DNA of 58,110 nt from Pelagibacterales bacterium SAG-MED47 (GCA_014653355.1 JACWEO010000007.1:1-58110), one strand, 5' to 3'. Shown: positions 36,783 to 46,698, counted from the first letter of the stretch. Notes: generated by a model from the sequence alone, not told the origin. Translations and numbers: made by a program.

Positions 36783-38052
36783 TAGGTTTGAAAGGCCCTT
36801 CTACCCCAACACTAATATAGTCAGCTTGATCTTTGGATAGCTTAGTCAACTTCGCTCCAACTTTTTTAAGATGAAGAGTAGCAACTTTCTCATCTAAATG
36901 TTTTGGTAAAACATAAACTTTTTTTTCATAATTCTTAAAATTATTCCAAAGTTCTATTTGGGCAATTACTTGATTTGTGAACGAGGCACTCATTACGAAA
37001 CTTGGATGGCCAGTTGCACATCCTAAATTCACCAGTCTTCCTTCAGCTAAAAGAATTATTCTTTTTTTACTTGGAAGCTCTATTTCATGCACTTGAGGTT
37101 TAACCTCAGTCCATTTATAGTTTTTTAATGCTTCAACTTGAATTTCATTATCAAAATGTCCAATATTACAAAGAATAGCTCTATCTTTCATGTCTCTCAT
37201 ATGATCAGCAGTAACTATGTCTTTGTTACCAGTTGCAGTTACAACAATATCAGCTTTATTAATAGCTTCTTCCATTAAAACAACTTCGTACCCTTCCATT
37301 GCAGCCTGTAAGGCACAAATTGGGTCAGCTTCTGTAACTAAAACTCTTGCTCCGCTTTGTCTTAGAGATGCTGCGCTTCCTTTTCCCACGTCTCCAAACC
37401 CAGCAACAATTGCTATTTTTCCCGACATCATTACATCTGTTGCTCTTCTTATTCCATCAACCAAACTTTCTCTACAACCATATAAATTATCAAATTTCGA
37501 TTTTGTTACAGAGTCATTTACATTTATTGCGGGAATTAAAAGTAAGTTTTCTATTTCCATTTTGTTTAGCGCTTTAATTCCTGTAGTTGTTTCTTCTGAA
37601 ACACCTTTGACGTCTTTTAATAAATCTTTATATTCTTTGTGCATGATAGCAGTCAAATCTCCTCCGTCATCTAACAGCATATTTGGTTTCCAATCTTTTT
37701 TACCAATAATTGTTTGTTTAATACACCACAGATATTCTTCCTCACTTTCACCTTTCCAAGCGTAAACAGGTATTCCTGCTTTTGCAATTGCAGCTGCTGC
37801 ATGGTCTTGTGTTGAAAAAATATTACAAGAAGACCACCTAACCTCAGCACCTAAATCGACTAGTGTTTCGATCAACACAGCAGTTTGAATTGTCATGTGT
37901 AAACATCCGATAATCCTTGCACCTTTTAAAGGAGATTTTTTTGAATATTCTTCTCTCAAAGCCATTAGTCCAGGCATTTCACTTTCAGCTATTGAAATTT
38001 CTTTACGTCCAAATTCTGCAAGAGATATATCTTTAACTTTGAAATCGTCCAT
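36766..38052 (-). CDS. ahcY: S-adenosylhomocysteinase
   Basis: Hydrolyses S-adenosylhomocysteine to adenosine and homocysteine, keeping methyltransferases uninhibited; 428 residues, cytoplasmic tetramer with bound NAD. The NAD motif is [20 protein letters not shown]. Substrate-site motifs are [29 protein letters not shown] and LLDDGGDLT. The C-terminus FKPNAYRY carries the usual Lys/Tyr. The leader after chvG is only 45 bases, with no recognisable SAH or SAM riboswitch. A GATTAATTAATC palindrome lies there. Confidence 0.98.
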   Translation of the reverse strand: MDDFKVKDISLAEFGRKEISIAESEMPGLMALREEYSKKSPLKGARIIGCLHMTIQTAVLIETLVDLGAEVRWSSCNIFSTQDHAAAAIAKAGIPVYAWKGESEEEYLWCIKQTIIGKKDWKPNMLLDDGGDLTAIMHKEYKDLLKDVKGVSEETTTGIKALNKMEIENLLLIPAINVNDSVTKSKFDNLYGCRESLVDGIRRATDVMMSGKIAIVAGFGDVGKGSAASLRQSGARVLVTEADPICALQAAMEGYEVVLMEEAINKADIVVTATGNKDIVTADHMRDMKDRAILCNIGHFDNEIQVEALKNYKWTEVKPQVHEIELPSKKRIILLAEGRLVNLGCATGHPSFVMSASFTNQVIAQIELWNNFKNYEKKVYVLPKHLDEKVATLHLKKVGAKLTKLSKDQADYISVGVEGPFKPNAYRY

Positions 38053-38097
38053 TGAAGGTCTTCTAACAATAAAGGATTAATTAATCAATAGCCCTAT

Positions 38098-39639
38098 TTA
38101 TACTTTGGGAAATATAATTTCCATACTTGCGCCCTTTTGATTTACTCTATTTGAAGCTTTAATTGTAGCATTATGTAAATCAACCAAGTTTTTAACAATA
38201 TTTAATCCTAGACCTGAATGCTGTCCAAACTTATCAGGTCTATTACTATAAAATCTATTGAATATTTTGTTCGTATCTTTTTCCTTAAATCCATCTCCTT
38301 CATCTAATACACTCATAACCACCCTATTATCATTTAATTTTGAAACTTTTATTGTTACTTTCTTATTATCTTCACTAAAAGATACTGCATTATCAAGGAG
38401 GTTAGCGACTATTTGTTCAATCCTATTTTCTATTCCATTAATAAAATATTTTTTGTTATTATCATTTTCATATGAAATTTGAATTCCTCTTTTTAATTTA
38501 TAAATATTATTAAAATCATCTACAACTGATTTAATAATTGGCTCAATATCTAATTTTCTTATTTTTTCCTTACTCAAAGCTACCTCATCTTTTAGTATCT
38601 GAGAATAATCTGTAATTAATCTTTCGATTCTTTGAACGTCATGACTTAAAATATCTATCAGTTTAATTCTTTGATCTATGTCATTTGTATCATGCAAAAT
38701 TTCAGAAGCGCTTTTTAGAGAAGCAAGAGGATTTCTTATTTCATGAACAAGATCAGTAGAAAAATTTTCTGCGTGAGTGATCCTTTTTTGTAATTCTAAT
38801 GTCATATCATCTAAGGAATTTGACAGAAGTCCTAATTCGTCATTTCTTAATTTTAATGTCTCAATGTTCGCTGTTTTTGAATTTTTATTCTTAATCATAT
38901 TTGTATAATTTACTAAATTCTTTATAGGTTTTAAAAAATATCTATTTAGAACAAATGAGAAAATTAATATTACTATCCCAACAGCAATTGCTGTCCTAAC
39001 GACAAAAGTTTTTCTCTCATTTATTGCTGCCTTAATATCGTTAGCATTCTCAGTAATAGCTAAATAACCTATATTTTTACCATTTTGCATTACATTTTTA
39101 ATTGTTGTTAATTTAAACTTATTAAATTCGTCTTGAGTAAAGGTAAAAGGAATTCCAAAATTTTTTGAACTAGCATAATTAATTAGTATATCATTTAAAG
39201 AGACCTCATTTTCATTTCCTATATTTATATTTTTTTTTTCTGTGATCCCCTTTTTTTTTTCATCATTTAAAATTTCTAATTCAATTGTATCTAATCTTGT
39301 CGAAAAAGATCTTGGGTCAAGGTCAAGAGTATCAGTATCTCCAACCAAATTTAATTCATTATCAAAAAAAATTACTCTATCAAGATTTTGAAAAAGAAAT
39401 CTTGTAGAAAATAAAAAACTTCTTATATCTTCCTCTACAAATCTTACGTTTAATCTTTTTAAATTATCAATTGTATTTTTAATCACTTCAATGTGATTTG
39501 AGGATTTTTTTTTAATCAAATTAGGCTGTACATTTTTTAGGTAAATAAATGTAAATAATCCAATAATTGTAAAAAAAATAAAATTAATAAATAAAAATTT
39601 TTTTAAAATAGATAAGTTTTTAAGTATATTGTTGAACAT
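38098..39639 (-). CDS. chvG: Sensor histidine kinase, ChvG-like
   Basis: A 513-residue membrane sensor. TM helix 1 (about 13-34), periplasmic sensor region (about 35-210), TM helix 2 (about 213-232), HAMP, then the H-box DLVHEIRNPLASL with phospho-His 299. N, G1 and G2 boxes follow (NLLDNAVSFSED, DEGDGFKEKD, GQHSGLGLNIVKNL). It shares a base with chvI upstream. The pairing with a ChvI-like regulator makes a ChvG/ChvI-type envelope or pH-sensing system likely. Confidence 0.87.
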   Translation of the reverse strand: MFNNILKNLSILKKFLFINFIFFTIIGLFTFIYLKNVQPNLIKKKSSNHIEVIKNTIDNLKRLNVRFVEEDIRSFLFSTRFLFQNLDRVIFFDNELNLVGDTDTLDLDPRSFSTRLDTIELEILNDEKKKGITEKKNINIGNENEVSLNDILINYASSKNFGIPFTFTQDEFNKFKLTTIKNVMQNGKNIGYLAITENANDIKAAINERKTFVVRTAIAVGIVILIFSFVLNRYFLKPIKNLVNYTNMIKNKNSKTANIETLKLRNDELGLLSNSLDDMTLELQKRITHAENFSTDLVHEIRNPLASLKSASEILHDTNDIDQRIKLIDILSHDVQRIERLITDYSQILKDEVALSKEKIRKLDIEPIIKSVVDDFNNIYKLKRGIQISYENDNNKKYFINGIENRIEQIVANLLDNAVSFSEDNKKVTIKVSKLNDNRVVMSVLDEGDGFKEKDTNKIFNRFYSNRPDKFGQHSGLGLNIVKNLVDLHNATIKASNRVNQKGASMEIIFPKV

Positions 39640-40346
39640 TAGCTAACATTCCACCTATATCCACTTCCATATCTTGTTTCTATAGCTGAAAACTCAGGAT
39701 CAACTTTTTTAAATTTTTTTCTAATTCTTTTAACATGACTATCAATTGTTCTATCTTCTATATCGGTATCTTCCCTATAAGCTATGTCCATTAATTGTGC
39801 TCTTTCTTTAATAATTCCTGGCCTTTTAGCTAACTCTTTTACCAATAAAAACTCTGTGGTAGTTAGTTTTTCTGGTAACTGTTTTCCATTCCACTCACAT
39901 TCTAACTGAGATGGATCTAATTTTAGTTTACCATGAGAGATGATACTTTTATTTTCCTCTATAACTTCTTTTGAGTCTTTTTTACGAAGTTGAACTCTTA
40001 TTCTTTCAATCAATACCTTGATTGAAAACCCACCTGATTTTTTTACAAAGTCATCAGCACCCAATTTTAAACCAAGCAATTCATCAATCTCGTCATCTTT
40101 AGAGGTTAAAAAAATTACTGGTAGGGAAGTTTTTTTTCTGAGTTTTTTTAATAATTCCTCTCCATCCATTTTAGGCATTTTGATATCGACAATTGCTAAA
40201 TCTGGGGGAATTCTAGCCAGACCTATTAAAGCACTTTCTCCATCAATATAGGTTTGAACATTGAAGCCCTCTTTTTCTAAAGCTATACTTAAGCTGGTTA
40301 AAATATTTCTATCATCATCAACTAGTGCAATTGTTTGTTTATGCAT
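39639..40346 (-). CDS. chvI: Response regulator, OmpR class, ChvI-like
   Basis: A 235-residue regulator. The receiver domain starts IALVDDDRNILTSLSIALE, with phospho-acceptor Asp 54 in AIVDIKMPKMDG. The C-terminal winged helix ends TRYGSGYRW. The opening VDDDRNILTS closely resembles ChvI proteins. The gene overlaps chvG by one base, so sensor and regulator are translationally coupled. It is separated from polA by 50 bases on the same strand. Confidence 0.88.
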   Translation of the reverse strand: MHKQTIALVDDDRNILTSLSIALEKEGFNVQTYIDGESALIGLARIPPDLAIVDIKMPKMDGEELLKKLRKKTSLPVIFLTSKDDEIDELLGLKLGADDFVKKSGGFSIKVLIERIRVQLRKKDSKEVIEENKSIISHGKLKLDPSQLECEWNGKQLPEKLTTTEFLLVKELAKRPGIIKERAQLMDIAYREDTDIEDRTIDSHVKRIRKKFKKVDPEFSAIETRYGSGYRWNVS

Positions 40347-40396
40347 ACTTTATTATAAAAATACTAAATTGTTCGAATTTGGGCAATCTATTTTAA

Positions 40397-43171
40397 TTAG
40401 TGAAGCATACCCCAGTTATCCCCATTGTTTAAATCAACTGTTAAAGGTATTGAAAAAGAATGTTGATCACTGGTAGCTACACTAGACATTTCTTCAGCTA
40501 TAACTTTAGTGATTCTTTTTACTTCTTCTCTTGGGGTTTCAAAGATCAATTCATCATGAATCTGAAGTAAAATCTTTGTTTTTTGATTATTTTGCTTTTT
40601 TAAACTTTTATCTAATCTCATCATTGCTAACCTCATAATCTCCGAAGCAGATCCTTGGATTGGTGCATTTATGGCTGCTCGTTCTTGAAAATTTCTTATA
40701 TTATAATTTTTATCATTTATATTTATGAAATGAGATCTTCTACCAAATATATTATTTACATAACCAGACTTTCTACAAAATTTAATTGTATTATTCATAT
40801 AATCTTTTATTTCAGGAAATTTTTCAAAATAGGATCTTAAAAATTTTTCAGCTTCGTAATTTGATACGTTTATTTGCTTAGCCAATCCATATTGAGATAT
40901 ACCATAAATAATACCAAAATTTATAGCTTTGGCTTTTCTTCTTTGGTCTTGACTAACCTTTTTTGTATTCACATTGAATATTTGGCTTGCAGTTAAAGAA
41001 TGAATATCTTCATTATTTCTAAAGGCTTTTTTGAGTTCCTTTACGTCAGCCAAATCTGCTAGAATTCTCATTTCAATTTGATTGTAATCCGCTGAAATTA
41101 AAACGTGATCCTTTTTTGCAATAAAGGCCTTTCTTATATCTTTTCCATCCTCAGATTTAATTGGAATATTTTGTAAATTAGGGTCACTGGATGCCAGTCT
41201 TCCAGTGGTTGTTGCAGCTAGTAAGAACGAAGTATGCACTCTTTTTGTTTTAGGATTAACATGTTCTTGTAAAGAGTCAGAATAGGTATTTTTTAATTTT
41301 GAAACTTGTCTCCAGTCTAAAACTAATTGTGGGAACTTGTTGCCTTTAAAAGCTAAATCCTCCAAAACTGACGCACCAGTTGCAAACCCGCCTTTTTTTG
41401 TTTTCTTTATTCCTGTAATTTTCAAATCATTGTATATAATTTCCCCGAGTTGTTTAGGTGAGGCAATATTGAATTCTTTTTTTGATATTTTAAAAATTTT
41501 TTTTTGTATATTTTCAATTTTTTTTTCAAATTTAGATGATAGAGTTTCTAAAAATTTATTGTTTATTTTAATTCCTTCTATTTCCATATGTGCTAGAATT
41601 TTGATCATTGGTTTTTCAAAAACTTCATAGATGTTTATCATCTTCTCTTCTTTTAAACCTCTAAGAAATTTTTTATAAAGTCTTAAAGTTATATCAGCAT
41701 CTTCAGCTGCATAGTCTTTTGCTTTTTCAATATCTACATTACTAAAATTTATTTCTTTTTTTCCAGTTCCAACTAAATCTTTAAAAGCTATGGTCTTATG
41801 GCCTAAGTGAATTTCAGACAGAGTATCCATATTATGCCTATTTTTTCCAGCATCTAATACATAAGACATAAGCATTGTATCTTCCATCGAAGCAATGTTA
41901 ATGCCATTTTTATACAATACTATGAAATCAAATTTTATATTTTGACCTATCTTTTTAATACTTGTGTCCTCAAGCATTGGTTTTAATTTTTTTAAAACAA
42001 TATCTTTGCTTATACATTTATTAGAATTATGACCTATGGGTATGTAACATGCTTTGCCAATTTTGGTACTAAGTGAGATACCAACTAAATCCGCTTGATG
42101 AGGGTCTAATGAACTAGTTTCTGTATCTACAGCAACCTCTCCGACTTCCTGTGCTTCTTTTATCCAATCATCTATTTCTTTTGGATCTAAAATTAAATAA
42201 TATTCAGAATTATTAATTTTTTTTTGATTTTGTTTTTTTTCTTCTTCAACTTTAATTCCACTTAGATTTGGTTCGCCATAAATTGATATAGCTGAACTTA
42301 ATAGCCTGTTAAATTCCATTTCCCTCAAAAATTTGTAAAGTTTTTCTTTATCAATCTCTTTTAGTTTAAACTCATCGAGATTTATTTCTACTGGAGCATC
42401 ACGTTTTAACGTTACTAATTTTTTACTTATTATAGCTTTGTCTTTATTTTCAATAAGAGTTTCTCTTCTTTTATTTTGCTTAATTTCATGAGCTAACTTT
42501 AAAAGTTTTTCTAAAGTTCCATATTTATTAATTAACTCTGCAGCTGTTTTTACCCCTATGCCCGGAACACCAGGAACATTATCACTGCTATCACCAGCTA
42601 AAGCTTGCACATCAATTACCTTTTTTGAGTCTACTCCAAACTTATTTTTAATATCATCCTCAGAAATAAATTTACTTTTCATCGGATCAAAAATTCGAAC
42701 ATTCGTTCTGAATAGTTGCATTAAATCTTTGTCTGAAGATACAATGGTAACTTTAGAACCCTTCTTTAAAATCTGTTCTACATAAGTTGCTATTAAATCA
42801 TCAGCCTCGTAGTTAGCCAGATCTACAGAAGGTAAATTAAATGCTAATACTGATTTCCTTATATATTTAAATTGTGGAGCTAAATCATCTGGCGCTTCAG
42901 ATCGATTAGCTTTATATTCTGAATAAATTTCATTTCTAAAAGTTTTTCTTGCAGAGTCGAAAATAACTGCAAAATGTGTAGGTTTCTGCTTATTATCATT
43001 GGATTTTGAATCCTCAAGAAGTTTAAACAACATGCTACAAAATCCACTCACAGCCCCAGTTGGTAATCCATCACTTTTTCGAGTTAAAGGTGGCAAAGCA
43101 TAATAAGCTCTAAATATATAGCCAGAACCATCAATTAGATAATAATGATCTTCATTTTGAATTTTATTCAT
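40397..43171 (-). CDS. polA: DNA polymerase I
   Basis: Repair and Okazaki-fragment-maturation polymerase, 924 residues, full three-domain length. The N-terminal 5'-3' nuclease (about 1-290) includes VDVQALAGDSSDNVPGVPGIG. The 3'-5' exonuclease retains its acidic pair in VAVDTETSSLDPH. The polymerase domain has motif A SADYNQIEMRILADL, motif B RRKAKAINFGIIYG and motif C LLQIHDELIFE. Proofreading is therefore predicted active, unlike in some family A enzymes. Confidence 0.98.
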   Translation of the reverse strand: MNKIQNEDHYYLIDGSGYIFRAYYALPPLTRKSDGLPTGAVSGFCSMLFKLLEDSKSNDNKQKPTHFAVIFDSARKTFRNEIYSEYKANRSEAPDDLAPQFKYIRKSVLAFNLPSVDLANYEADDLIATYVEQILKKGSKVTIVSSDKDLMQLFRTNVRIFDPMKSKFISEDDIKNKFGVDSKKVIDVQALAGDSSDNVPGVPGIGVKTAAELINKYGTLEKLLKLAHEIKQNKRRETLIENKDKAIISKKLVTLKRDAPVEINLDEFKLKEIDKEKLYKFLREMEFNRLLSSAISIYGEPNLSGIKVEEEKKQNQKKINNSEYYLILDPKEIDDWIKEAQEVGEVAVDTETSSLDPHQADLVGISLSTKIGKACYIPIGHNSNKCISKDIVLKKLKPMLEDTSIKKIGQNIKFDFIVLYKNGINIASMEDTMLMSYVLDAGKNRHNMDTLSEIHLGHKTIAFKDLVGTGKKEINFSNVDIEKAKDYAAEDADITLRLYKKFLRGLKEEKMINIYEVFEKPMIKILAHMEIEGIKINNKFLETLSSKFEKKIENIQKKIFKISKKEFNIASPKQLGEIIYNDLKITGIKKTKKGGFATGASVLEDLAFKGNKFPQLVLDWRQVSKLKNTYSDSLQEHVNPKTKRVHTSFLLAATTTGRLASSDPNLQNIPIKSEDGKDIRKAFIAKKDHVLISADYNQIEMRILADLADVKELKKAFRNNEDIHSLTASQIFNVNTKKVSQDQRRKAKAINFGIIYGISQYGLAKQINVSNYEAEKFLRSYFEKFPEIKDYMNNTIKFCRKSGYVNNIFGRRSHFININDKNYNIRNFQERAAINAPIQGSASEIMRLAMMRLDKSLKKQNNQKTKILLQIHDELIFETPREEVKRITKVIAEEMSSVATSDQHSFSIPLTVDLNNGDNWGMLH

Positions 43172-43217
43172 TACAAATTAATATAGATTATCAATTGAAA
43201 TAAGAGTATTATTTTTT

Positions 43218-43769
43218 ATGGAACTAATAAAGCAAAATACTCAAATAAAATTAGTTAAATCAATTTTAATTATTTTCATAGGTTCTATAATCCTTGCAAT
43301 TTCAGCTAAAATTAAAATACCTTTTTACCCAGTTCCAATGACCATGCAAACTTTTGTGGTTCTATTTCTTGGAATAAGTTTTGGATACAAGATTGCTATT
43401 GCCACTGTTGGATTATATCTAATTGAAGGAATTCTCGGCTTACCAGTTTTTTCTAATTCTCCCGAGAGAGGAGTAGGAATGACCTATTTCACAGGTCCTA
43501 CTATGGGTTACCTTATTGGATTTCTTTCTGCTTGTTTTTTTGCATCCTTAATAAAAATTAAGGATAATTATTTTATAATTAGTATGAAATTATTATTTTC
43601 AGTTTCTACTATTTATATCTTTGGTATTTTGTGGCTAGGAATATTTTTAGGATGGGAAAAACCTATAGTACAACTTGGTGTTGTTCCTTTTTTGTTGGCT
43701 GAAATATTTAAAGTTGCCTTACTCGTAGTTTTATCTAAAAAAATTTTAAAATTAAGAAAAATTATTTAG
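43218..43769 (+). CDS. bioY: Biotin transporter BioY
   Basis: A 183-residue S-component of an ECF-type biotin transporter with about six helices. Conserved family segments are IPFYPVPMTMQTFVVLFLG, GLYLIEGILGLPVF and TYFTGPTMGYLIGFLSACF. Biotin auxotrophy with uptake would fit a streamlined marine heterotroph. No bioM/bioN ATPase parts are adjacent; solitary BioY is known to work. It is divergent from polA and convergent with the ActR-like gene (8-base overlap). Confidence 0.92.
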   Translation: MELIKQNTQIKLVKSILIIFIGSIILAISAKIKIPFYPVPMTMQTFVVLFLGISFGYKIAIATVGLYLIEGILGLPVFSNSPERGVGMTYFTGPTMGYLIGFLSACFFASLIKIKDNYFIISMKLLFSVSTIYIFGILWLGIFLGWEKPIVQLGVVPFLLAEIFKVALLVVLSKKILKLRKII

Positions 43770-44334
43770 GAGATCTTTTAGATAAGATTCTTTGTAGAGT
43801 TCTCCTGTGCATTTTAAGTCTTCTTGCCGTTTCTGAAACATTTCTATTACACAATTCGAATACTCTATGAATATGTTCCCATTTAACTCTATCAGCTGAC
43901 ATAGGATTTTCTGGTGGCGCAGCTTTTTTGGCTGGATTAGCCAAAAGCGCTTTTTCAACATCATCAGCATCTGCCGGTTTAGCTAAGTAATCAATAGCAC
44001 CCTCTTTGATTGCAGCAACTGCTGTAGGAATATTTCCATAACCAGTTAACATGATGATTCTGCTAGAGGAATTTGAAGACTGAATTTGTTTGACCACCTC
44101 TAGACCATTTCCGTCATTTAATCTTAAATCTACAACTGCAAATCCAGGCTTTTTTACTTTGACCGAGTCTATACCTTTTTGTACACCCTCAGCTTGAATT
44201 ACCTCGAAACCCTTTTTTTCCATTGCTCTTGCTAATCTCTCTCTGAAAGGATTATCATCATCAACAATTAACAAGGATTTATTGTCGAAATCAGCTAAGT
44301 TTTGAAGTGGTGCTTCATTTTTCATGGGATTCAT
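43762..44334 (-). CDS. Response regulator of the ActR/PrrA/RegA family
   Basis: A 190-residue redox/global response regulator. The receiver domain has LLIVDDDNPFRERLARAM, phospho-Asp 69 in FAVVDLRLNDGNG and LTGYGNIPTAVAAIKEGA. After a proline hinge the C-terminal Fis-like helix-turn-helix ends in CNRNVSETARRLKMHRRTLQRILSKR (shown in two parts: SETARRLKMHRRTLQ is the recognition region). No partner kinase (RegB/PrrB) is adjacent. It is divergent from the ornithine decarboxylase operon across 132 bases. An alternative ATG at 44325 removes three residues. Confidence 0.92.
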   Translation of the reverse strand: MNPMKNEAPLQNLADFDNKSLLIVDDDNPFRERLARAMEKKGFEVIQAEGVQKGIDSVKVKKPGFAVVDLRLNDGNGLEVVKQIQSSNSSSRIIMLTGYGNIPTAVAAIKEGAIDYLAKPADADDVEKALLANPAKKAAPPENPMSADRVKWEHIHRVFELCNRNVSETARRLKMHRRTLQRILSKRSPK

Positions 44335-44351
44335 ATGGACATTTTTTTTTG

Positions 44352-44399
44352 TAATTCAATAGCTAATTATTTGCTTTACTTTGGATGACTATTGAATTA
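44352..44399. repeat. Perfect 11-bp inverted repeat between actR-like gene and odc
   Basis: TAATTCAATAG (44352-44362) and CTATTGAATTA (44389-44399) are exact reverse complements separated by 26 bases. They lie in the divergent intergenic region and in the likely leader of the ornithine decarboxylase operon. They could be an operator, or a stem of a structured leader RNA. Confidence 0.6.
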
Positions 44400-44414
44400 A
44401 TTGCTGAAATTACT

Positions 44415-44439
44415 AAGTTTTTATATAAAAACTTTTTTT
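44415..44439 (+). terminator. Palindrome with T-tract in the odc leader, possible attenuator
   Basis: AAGTTTTTATATAAAAACTT (44415-44434) is a perfect 20-bp palindrome and runs into a T-tract to 44439, 27 bases before the odc ATG. As RNA it forms an all-A/U stem with one G-C pair, followed by U residues. It resembles a weak intrinsic terminator or attenuator. It might instead end transcripts from elsewhere, or be a chance product of A+T richness. Confidence 0.4.
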
Positions 44440-44466
44440 GTTAAATTTTTTTAGGGAGCATTTGTT

Positions 44467-45651
44467 ATGCAAAAATTTAAATCAGTTGAAGAATTAGTAA
44501 ATCAACTGAAGCCAGATAAACCGGTTTATTGCATCAGAAAGAATTCTATTCTTTCTGCTTCTAAGTTCTTTCAAAAAAAATTCCCAGGGAAAATTTTGTA
44601 TGCTGTAAAAACAAATCCCCATGAAGAGGTCATAAAAACTCTCATAAAGAGTGGAATAGACCAATTTGATGTAGCTTCTATAAAGGAAATTAAAGATGTC
44701 AGAAAATTTAGTCATACTGCTAAATGTTCATATATGCACACAGTTAAAAGCAGAGAAAATATTCAAGAGGCTTATTTAAAGTATGGTATTAAAACGTTTG
44801 CTTTAGATACAAAAGATGAATTAATAAAAATTATTGAAAGTACTAACAATGCTAAAGATCTTGAATTATTTGTGAGAGTTGCGGTATCAAATGAACATGC
44901 TGAAATAGATTTATCTAAAAAATTTGGTGCTTTAAGTTCTGAAGCTTCAGGATTATTAAGATTAGCTAAACAAAATTCAAATAAAATTGGATTAAGTTTT
45001 CACGTTGGATCACAATGTATGCATCCAATCTCTTATACTAAAGGTATTGCTGAAATAGAAAATATAATTAAGAAAACAAAAATTATACCTAATTACATTA
45101 ATGTAGGTGGAGGTTTCCCGACAATATATCCAGATTTAATTCCTCAATCTCTAGATAACTACTTAGAAGAAATTAAAAGAAGTTTAGATAACTTGAAATT
45201 AAATAATATGCCAGAAATTATTTGTGAACCTGGAAGAGCTTTAGTTGCTGAAAGTGGCTCAACTATAGTAAGAGTTGACCTTAAAAAAAAACAAAAGCTT
45301 TATATAAATGATGGAACCTATGGAACACTTTTTGATGCAGGTACTCCAAATATAGTTTTCCCATCTAAAATGATAAAAGACAATTCTAATAAAATTATTT
45401 CAAAAAAATTAACTGCTTTTGATTTTTATGGTCCAACTTGTGATAGCATGGATTATATGAAAGGTCCTTTCCTTCTTCCAAATAATATTAAAGAAAATGA
45501 TTATATAGAATTAGGTCAATTAGGTGCTTATGGTTTAACCTTTAGAACTCAATTTAATGGATTCTTTTCAGATGAAATTTATGAAGTTGAAGATAAACCA
45601 ATCATGTCTCTTTATGATAAAGAGATTAATAAAGCAACATTGGTTGCTTAA
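44467..45651 (+). CDS. Ornithine/lysine decarboxylase, PLP fold type III
   Basis: A 394-residue alanine-racemase-fold decarboxylase of the eukaryotic-type ODC family, making putrescine from ornithine. The PLP Lys is in ILYAVKTNPHEEV. GLSFHVGSQC, NVGGGFPTIYP and CEPGRALVAESG are PLP-phosphate and ring contacts. FYGPTCDSMDYMKGPF carries the Cys/Asp of the partner-subunit active site. A Shine-Dalgarno-like AGGGAG precedes the ATG. It leads a three-gene polyamine operon. Confidence 0.93.
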   Translation: MQKFKSVEELVNQLKPDKPVYCIRKNSILSASKFFQKKFPGKILYAVKTNPHEEVIKTLIKSGIDQFDVASIKEIKDVRKFSHTAKCSYMHTVKSRENIQEAYLKYGIKTFALDTKDELIKIIESTNNAKDLELFVRVAVSNEHAEIDLSKKFGALSSEASGLLRLAKQNSNKIGLSFHVGSQCMHPISYTKGIAEIENIIKKTKIIPNYINVGGGFPTIYPDLIPQSLDNYLEEIKRSLDNLKLNNMPEIICEPGRALVAESGSTIVRVDLKKKQKLYINDGTYGTLFDAGTPNIVFPSKMIKDNSNKIISKKLTAFDFYGPTCDSMDYMKGPFLLPNNIKENDYIELGQLGAYGLTFRTQFNGFFSDEIYEVEDKPIMSLYDKEINKATLVA

Positions 45652-46694
45652 TGTCAGAGAATAAAAACTTAGGTCATAATAGTAAGAAAGATTTTTTAAA
45701 AAATCCTGTAGAGCATATAGATATTACATCTTTTGATGCCAGAAAGATTATTTCATCTATGGAAAAAATGTCATTTGTATCTAGAGAAACTGCTAATGCA
45801 GCAAATATATATAATGAAATGTTAAGAGATAAAGAATGTACGATATTTTTAACTTTAGCTGGCTCTACTTCTGCAGCTGGATGTATGAACATCTATAAAG
45901 ATTTAGTAAAATTCAATATGGTAGATGCTATTGTTGCAACCGGAGCATCAATAATAGATATGGATTTTTTTGAAGCTTTGGGTTTCAAGCATTATCGAGG
46001 ATCCCAATTTCAAAATGATACTGAACTAAGAAAAAACTACATTGATAGAATTTATGATACTTATATAGACGAAGAAGAATTACAAATTTGTGATAAAAAA
46101 ATTTCTGAGATAGCAGATAATTTGGAGCCTAGAAGTTATACTTCGAGGGAATTTATACACGAAATGGGTAAGTATCTAAAAAAAAACTCTGTTAAAAAAG
46201 ACTCTTTAATTGAAACAGCATATGACAATAATGTTCCAATATTTTGCCCTGCTTTCACTGACTCTAGTGCAGGTTTTGGTTTAGTAATTCATCAAGAAAA
46301 AAATCCAAAAAAACACATGACAATTGACTCGATAAGAGAATTTAGAGAGTTGACTGAAATTAAAATCCAATCTAAAGGTTCTGGTTTATTTATGATTGGT
46401 GGAGGGGTGCCAAAAAATTTTATTCAAGATACAGTCATATGTGCTGAGCTTTTAGGCAAAGAAGTTGATATGCATAAATATGCTGTACAAATCACTGTAG
46501 CTGATTCTAGAGATGGAGCTTGTAGTAGTTCAACTTTAAAAGAGGCTAGTTCTTGGGGTAAAGTTGATGTAACTAAAGAACAAATGGTTTTTGCAGAAGC
46601 TACAAGTGTACTTCCATTAATTGCTAGTGACGCCTATCATAAGTCTGAGTGGAAAAATAGAGAAAGAAAAAATTTCTCAAAAATATTTGGATAA
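45651..46694 (+). CDS. Deoxyhypusine synthase-like protein (probable homospermidine synthase)
   Basis: A 347-residue NAD-dependent aminobutyl transferase of the DHS family. Conserved segments include TLAGSTSAAGCMNIYKDLV, VDAIVATGASIIDMDFFEALG, FCPAFTDSSAGFG and DSRDGACSSSTLKEASSWGKV, whose Lys matches the catalytic DHS Lys. Bacteria lack eIF5A, so hypusination is not expected. Known bacterial homologues make homospermidine or related polyamines. It shares one base with the ODC gene upstream, so the putrescine product would feed it. Confidence 0.9.
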   Translation: MSENKNLGHNSKKDFLKNPVEHIDITSFDARKIISSMEKMSFVSRETANAANIYNEMLRDKECTIFLTLAGSTSAAGCMNIYKDLVKFNMVDAIVATGASIIDMDFFEALGFKHYRGSQFQNDTELRKNYIDRIYDTYIDEEELQICDKKISEIADNLEPRSYTSREFIHEMGKYLKKNSVKKDSLIETAYDNNVPIFCPAFTDSSAGFGLVIHQEKNPKKHMTIDSIREFRELTEIKIQSKGSGLFMIGGGVPKNFIQDTVICAELLGKEVDMHKYAVQITVADSRDGACSSSTLKEASSWGKVDVTKEQMVFAEATSVLPLIASDAYHKSEWKNRERKNFSKIFG

Positions 46695-46698
46695 TGAC

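Noticed and set aside
37217-37765. Plus-strand 182-codon frame inside ahcY
   Set aside because: Antisense shadow of a highly conserved gene; no start signal or domain.
38053-38097. SAH or SAM riboswitch before ahcY
   Set aside because: The gap is only 45 bases and lacks the conserved segments of any SAM/SAH class I know.
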